The position numbers and the translations under genes were made by a program. Below the pieces are notes generated by a model. It was not told where the DNA came from and ran no database searches. It saw nothing but the letters and a program-made list of their open reading frames with translations. From Anaerolineae bacterium CG2_30_64_16 (GTDB taxonomy: Bacteria; Chloroflexota; Anaerolineae; CG2-30-64-16), in the NCBI GenBank assembly GCA_001871755.1, contig MNXL01000302.1, positions 1 through 5,542 of the forward strand: a stretch of 5,542 nt of DNA, given 5' to 3'. Shown here in pieces: positions 4,579 through 5,542 of the stretch (positions are counted from its first letter, which is position 1; each line of letters starts with the position of its first letter).

Positions 4579-5542
4579 ATGTCCACATCCCTCATCATCT
4601 TCGGCGCCTCGGGTGACCTGTCCCAGCGCAAGCTGATCCCGGCGCTTTTCAGCCTGTTCCGCAAGGGCCGGCTGCCGGCCGACTTCCGCATCATCGGCTT
4701 CGCCACGCGGCCGTGGAGCACGGACGACTTCCGCGCGGCCGCCCGCGCGGGCGCTGATCAATTCGCCGGTTTCAAGTTCGCCGACAGCGAGTGGGCCGCC
4801 TTCGCGCCGCGCCTGACTTACCTGTCCGGCAACTTCACCGACCCGGCCGCGTTCGCGCAGTTGGCGGACATCCTGGGACAGTTGGAAGCCGGCCCCGCCG
4901 ACCGGCTCTTCTACCTGGCGACCCCGCCGCGCTTTTACGCCGACATCATCGCCAACCTGGGCCAGGCCGGCCTGGCCTCAGAAGATGCGGGCTGGCGCCG
5001 CGTGGTCATCGAGAAGCCATTCGGCCACGACGAAGCCTCAGCGCGGGCGCTCAACCAGGCGATCCACCAGGCGCTCGACGAGCGTCAGATCTACCGCATC
5101 GACCACTACCTGGGCAAAGAGACGGTCCAGAACATCCTGGTCTCACGTTTTGCCAACACCATTTACGAGCCGCTGTGGAACCGCAACTACGTGGATCACG
5201 TGCAGATCACCGTGGCCGAGACCGTCGGCGTCGGGAGCCGCGCGGGCTACTACGACAGTGTCGGCGCGGTGCGCGACATGTTCCAGAACCACATCCTGCA
5301 GTTGTTGTCGCTGGTGGCTATGGAAGCGCCGGCCTCGTTCGACACCGAGGCGCTGCGGGAAGAGAAAGTCAAACTGCTGAAGGCGGTGCGACCGATCCGG
5401 GCGGGCGAGGTCGCGCGCAACACGGTGCGGGCGCAGTATCGCGACTACCGGGACGAACCCGGTGTCGCCCCCGGCTCGCAGACCGAGACCTACGCCGCGC
5501 TCCGCTTCACCATTGACAACTGGCGCTGGCAGGGGGTGCCGT
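4579..5542 (+). CDS. zwf: glucose-6-phosphate 1-dehydrogenase (incomplete at window edge)
   Basis: The frame from ATG 4579 is open for 321 codons to the window end; family members are usually 480-510 residues, so roughly the last third is missing. It oxidises glucose 6-phosphate to 6-phosphogluconolactone, the entry step of the oxidative pentose phosphate pathway. Visible landmarks: nucleotide-binding FGASGDLSQRKL (8-19), YLATPP (112-117), VIEKPFG (143-149), the active-site signature RIDHYLGKE (173-181, with D175, H176 and K180), and DMFQNHILQ (233-241, where H238 matches the catalytic base). AAAGGA at 4563-4568 lies 10 bases upstream. Because GASGDL starts within nine residues of the N-terminus, the protein is slightly shorter there than many homologues, and no better upstream start exists because the preceding DNA is heptamer array. 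It follows gnd on the same strand with a 205-base repeat-filled gap. Whether both share one transcript cannot be decided here. Confidence 0.95.
   Translation, partial: MSTSLIIFGASGDLSQRKLIPALFSLFRKGRLPADFRIIGFATRPWSTDDFRAAARAGADQFAGFKFADSEWAAFAPRLTYLSGNFTDPAAFAQLADILGQLEAGPADRLFYLATPPRFYADIIANLGQAGLASEDAGWRRVVIEKPFGHDEASARALNQAIHQALDERQIYRIDHYLGKETVQNILVSRFANTIYEPLWNRNYVDHVQITVAETVGVGSRAGYYDSVGAVRDMFQNHILQLLSLVAMEAPASFDTEALREEKVKLLKAVRPIRAGEVARNTVRAQYRDYRDEPGVAPGSQTETYAALRFTIDNWRWQGVP

Noticed and set aside
4258..4761. Reverse-strand open frames with a repetitive SRFTLHG/GSRVTGH-like protein
   Set aside because: They are translations of the heptamer array (period 21 bases, 7 residues) extended into the antisense of gnd and zwf; the reverse strand of the array simply lacks stop codons.
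4791..5516. Forward open frame overlapping zwf in another frame
   Set aside because: Arg/Pro/Gly-rich shadow; the overlapping frame from 4579 encodes clear glucose-6-phosphate dehydrogenase motifs.

Overview
The window looks like a high-GC (by eye a little over 60%) bacterial chromosome fragment. The genes have G/C-rich third codon positions, good Shine-Dalgarno sites and tight same-strand packing. A short NAD-type 6-phosphogluconate dehydrogenase next to zwf, a secreted LysM protein and abundant small intergenic repeats would fit Chloroflexota (Anaerolineae or relatives). That placement is inference from style, not from a marker gene.

Layout. 1-291 holds no convincing gene. It contains GC-rich palindromes and two 58-nt hairpin units (134-191 and 221-278) with identical ends. 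292-453 encodes about 50 residues that look like the extreme C-terminus of a transaldolase; it is joined directly to the repeats and appears to be a remnant. 534-2222 is a secreted protein with a C-terminal LysM domain and its own strong terminator at 2243-2284. From 2366 a four-gene set follows on the same strand: a HAD phosphatase or phosphoglucomutase-like enzyme (2366-3109), a stand-alone CBM48-type glycogen-binding domain protein (3121-3468), a short 6-phosphogluconate dehydrogenase overlapping it by ATGA (3465-4373), and glucose-6-phosphate dehydrogenase (4579 to the window edge, incomplete). Between the two dehydrogenases lie two abutting heptanucleotide arrays (4370-4509 and 4511-4559).

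How they fit together. zwf and gnd encode the two dehydrogenases of the oxidative pentose phosphate pathway, and transaldolase belongs to its non-oxidative branch. The tal fragment, gnd and zwf therefore suggest a pentose phosphate locus that has been rearranged. The HAD enzyme and the CBM48 protein could link it to glucose-phosphate or glycogen supply, but that is inference.

The most unusual sequence is the heptamer region. The first array provides the stop codon of gnd, carries stop codons in all three forward frames, and is complementary in register to the second array. The gnd-zwf spacer could therefore fold into a long periodic hairpin just upstream of the zwf ribosome-binding site. I see no clear sign of a new defence, CRISPR or mobile system.
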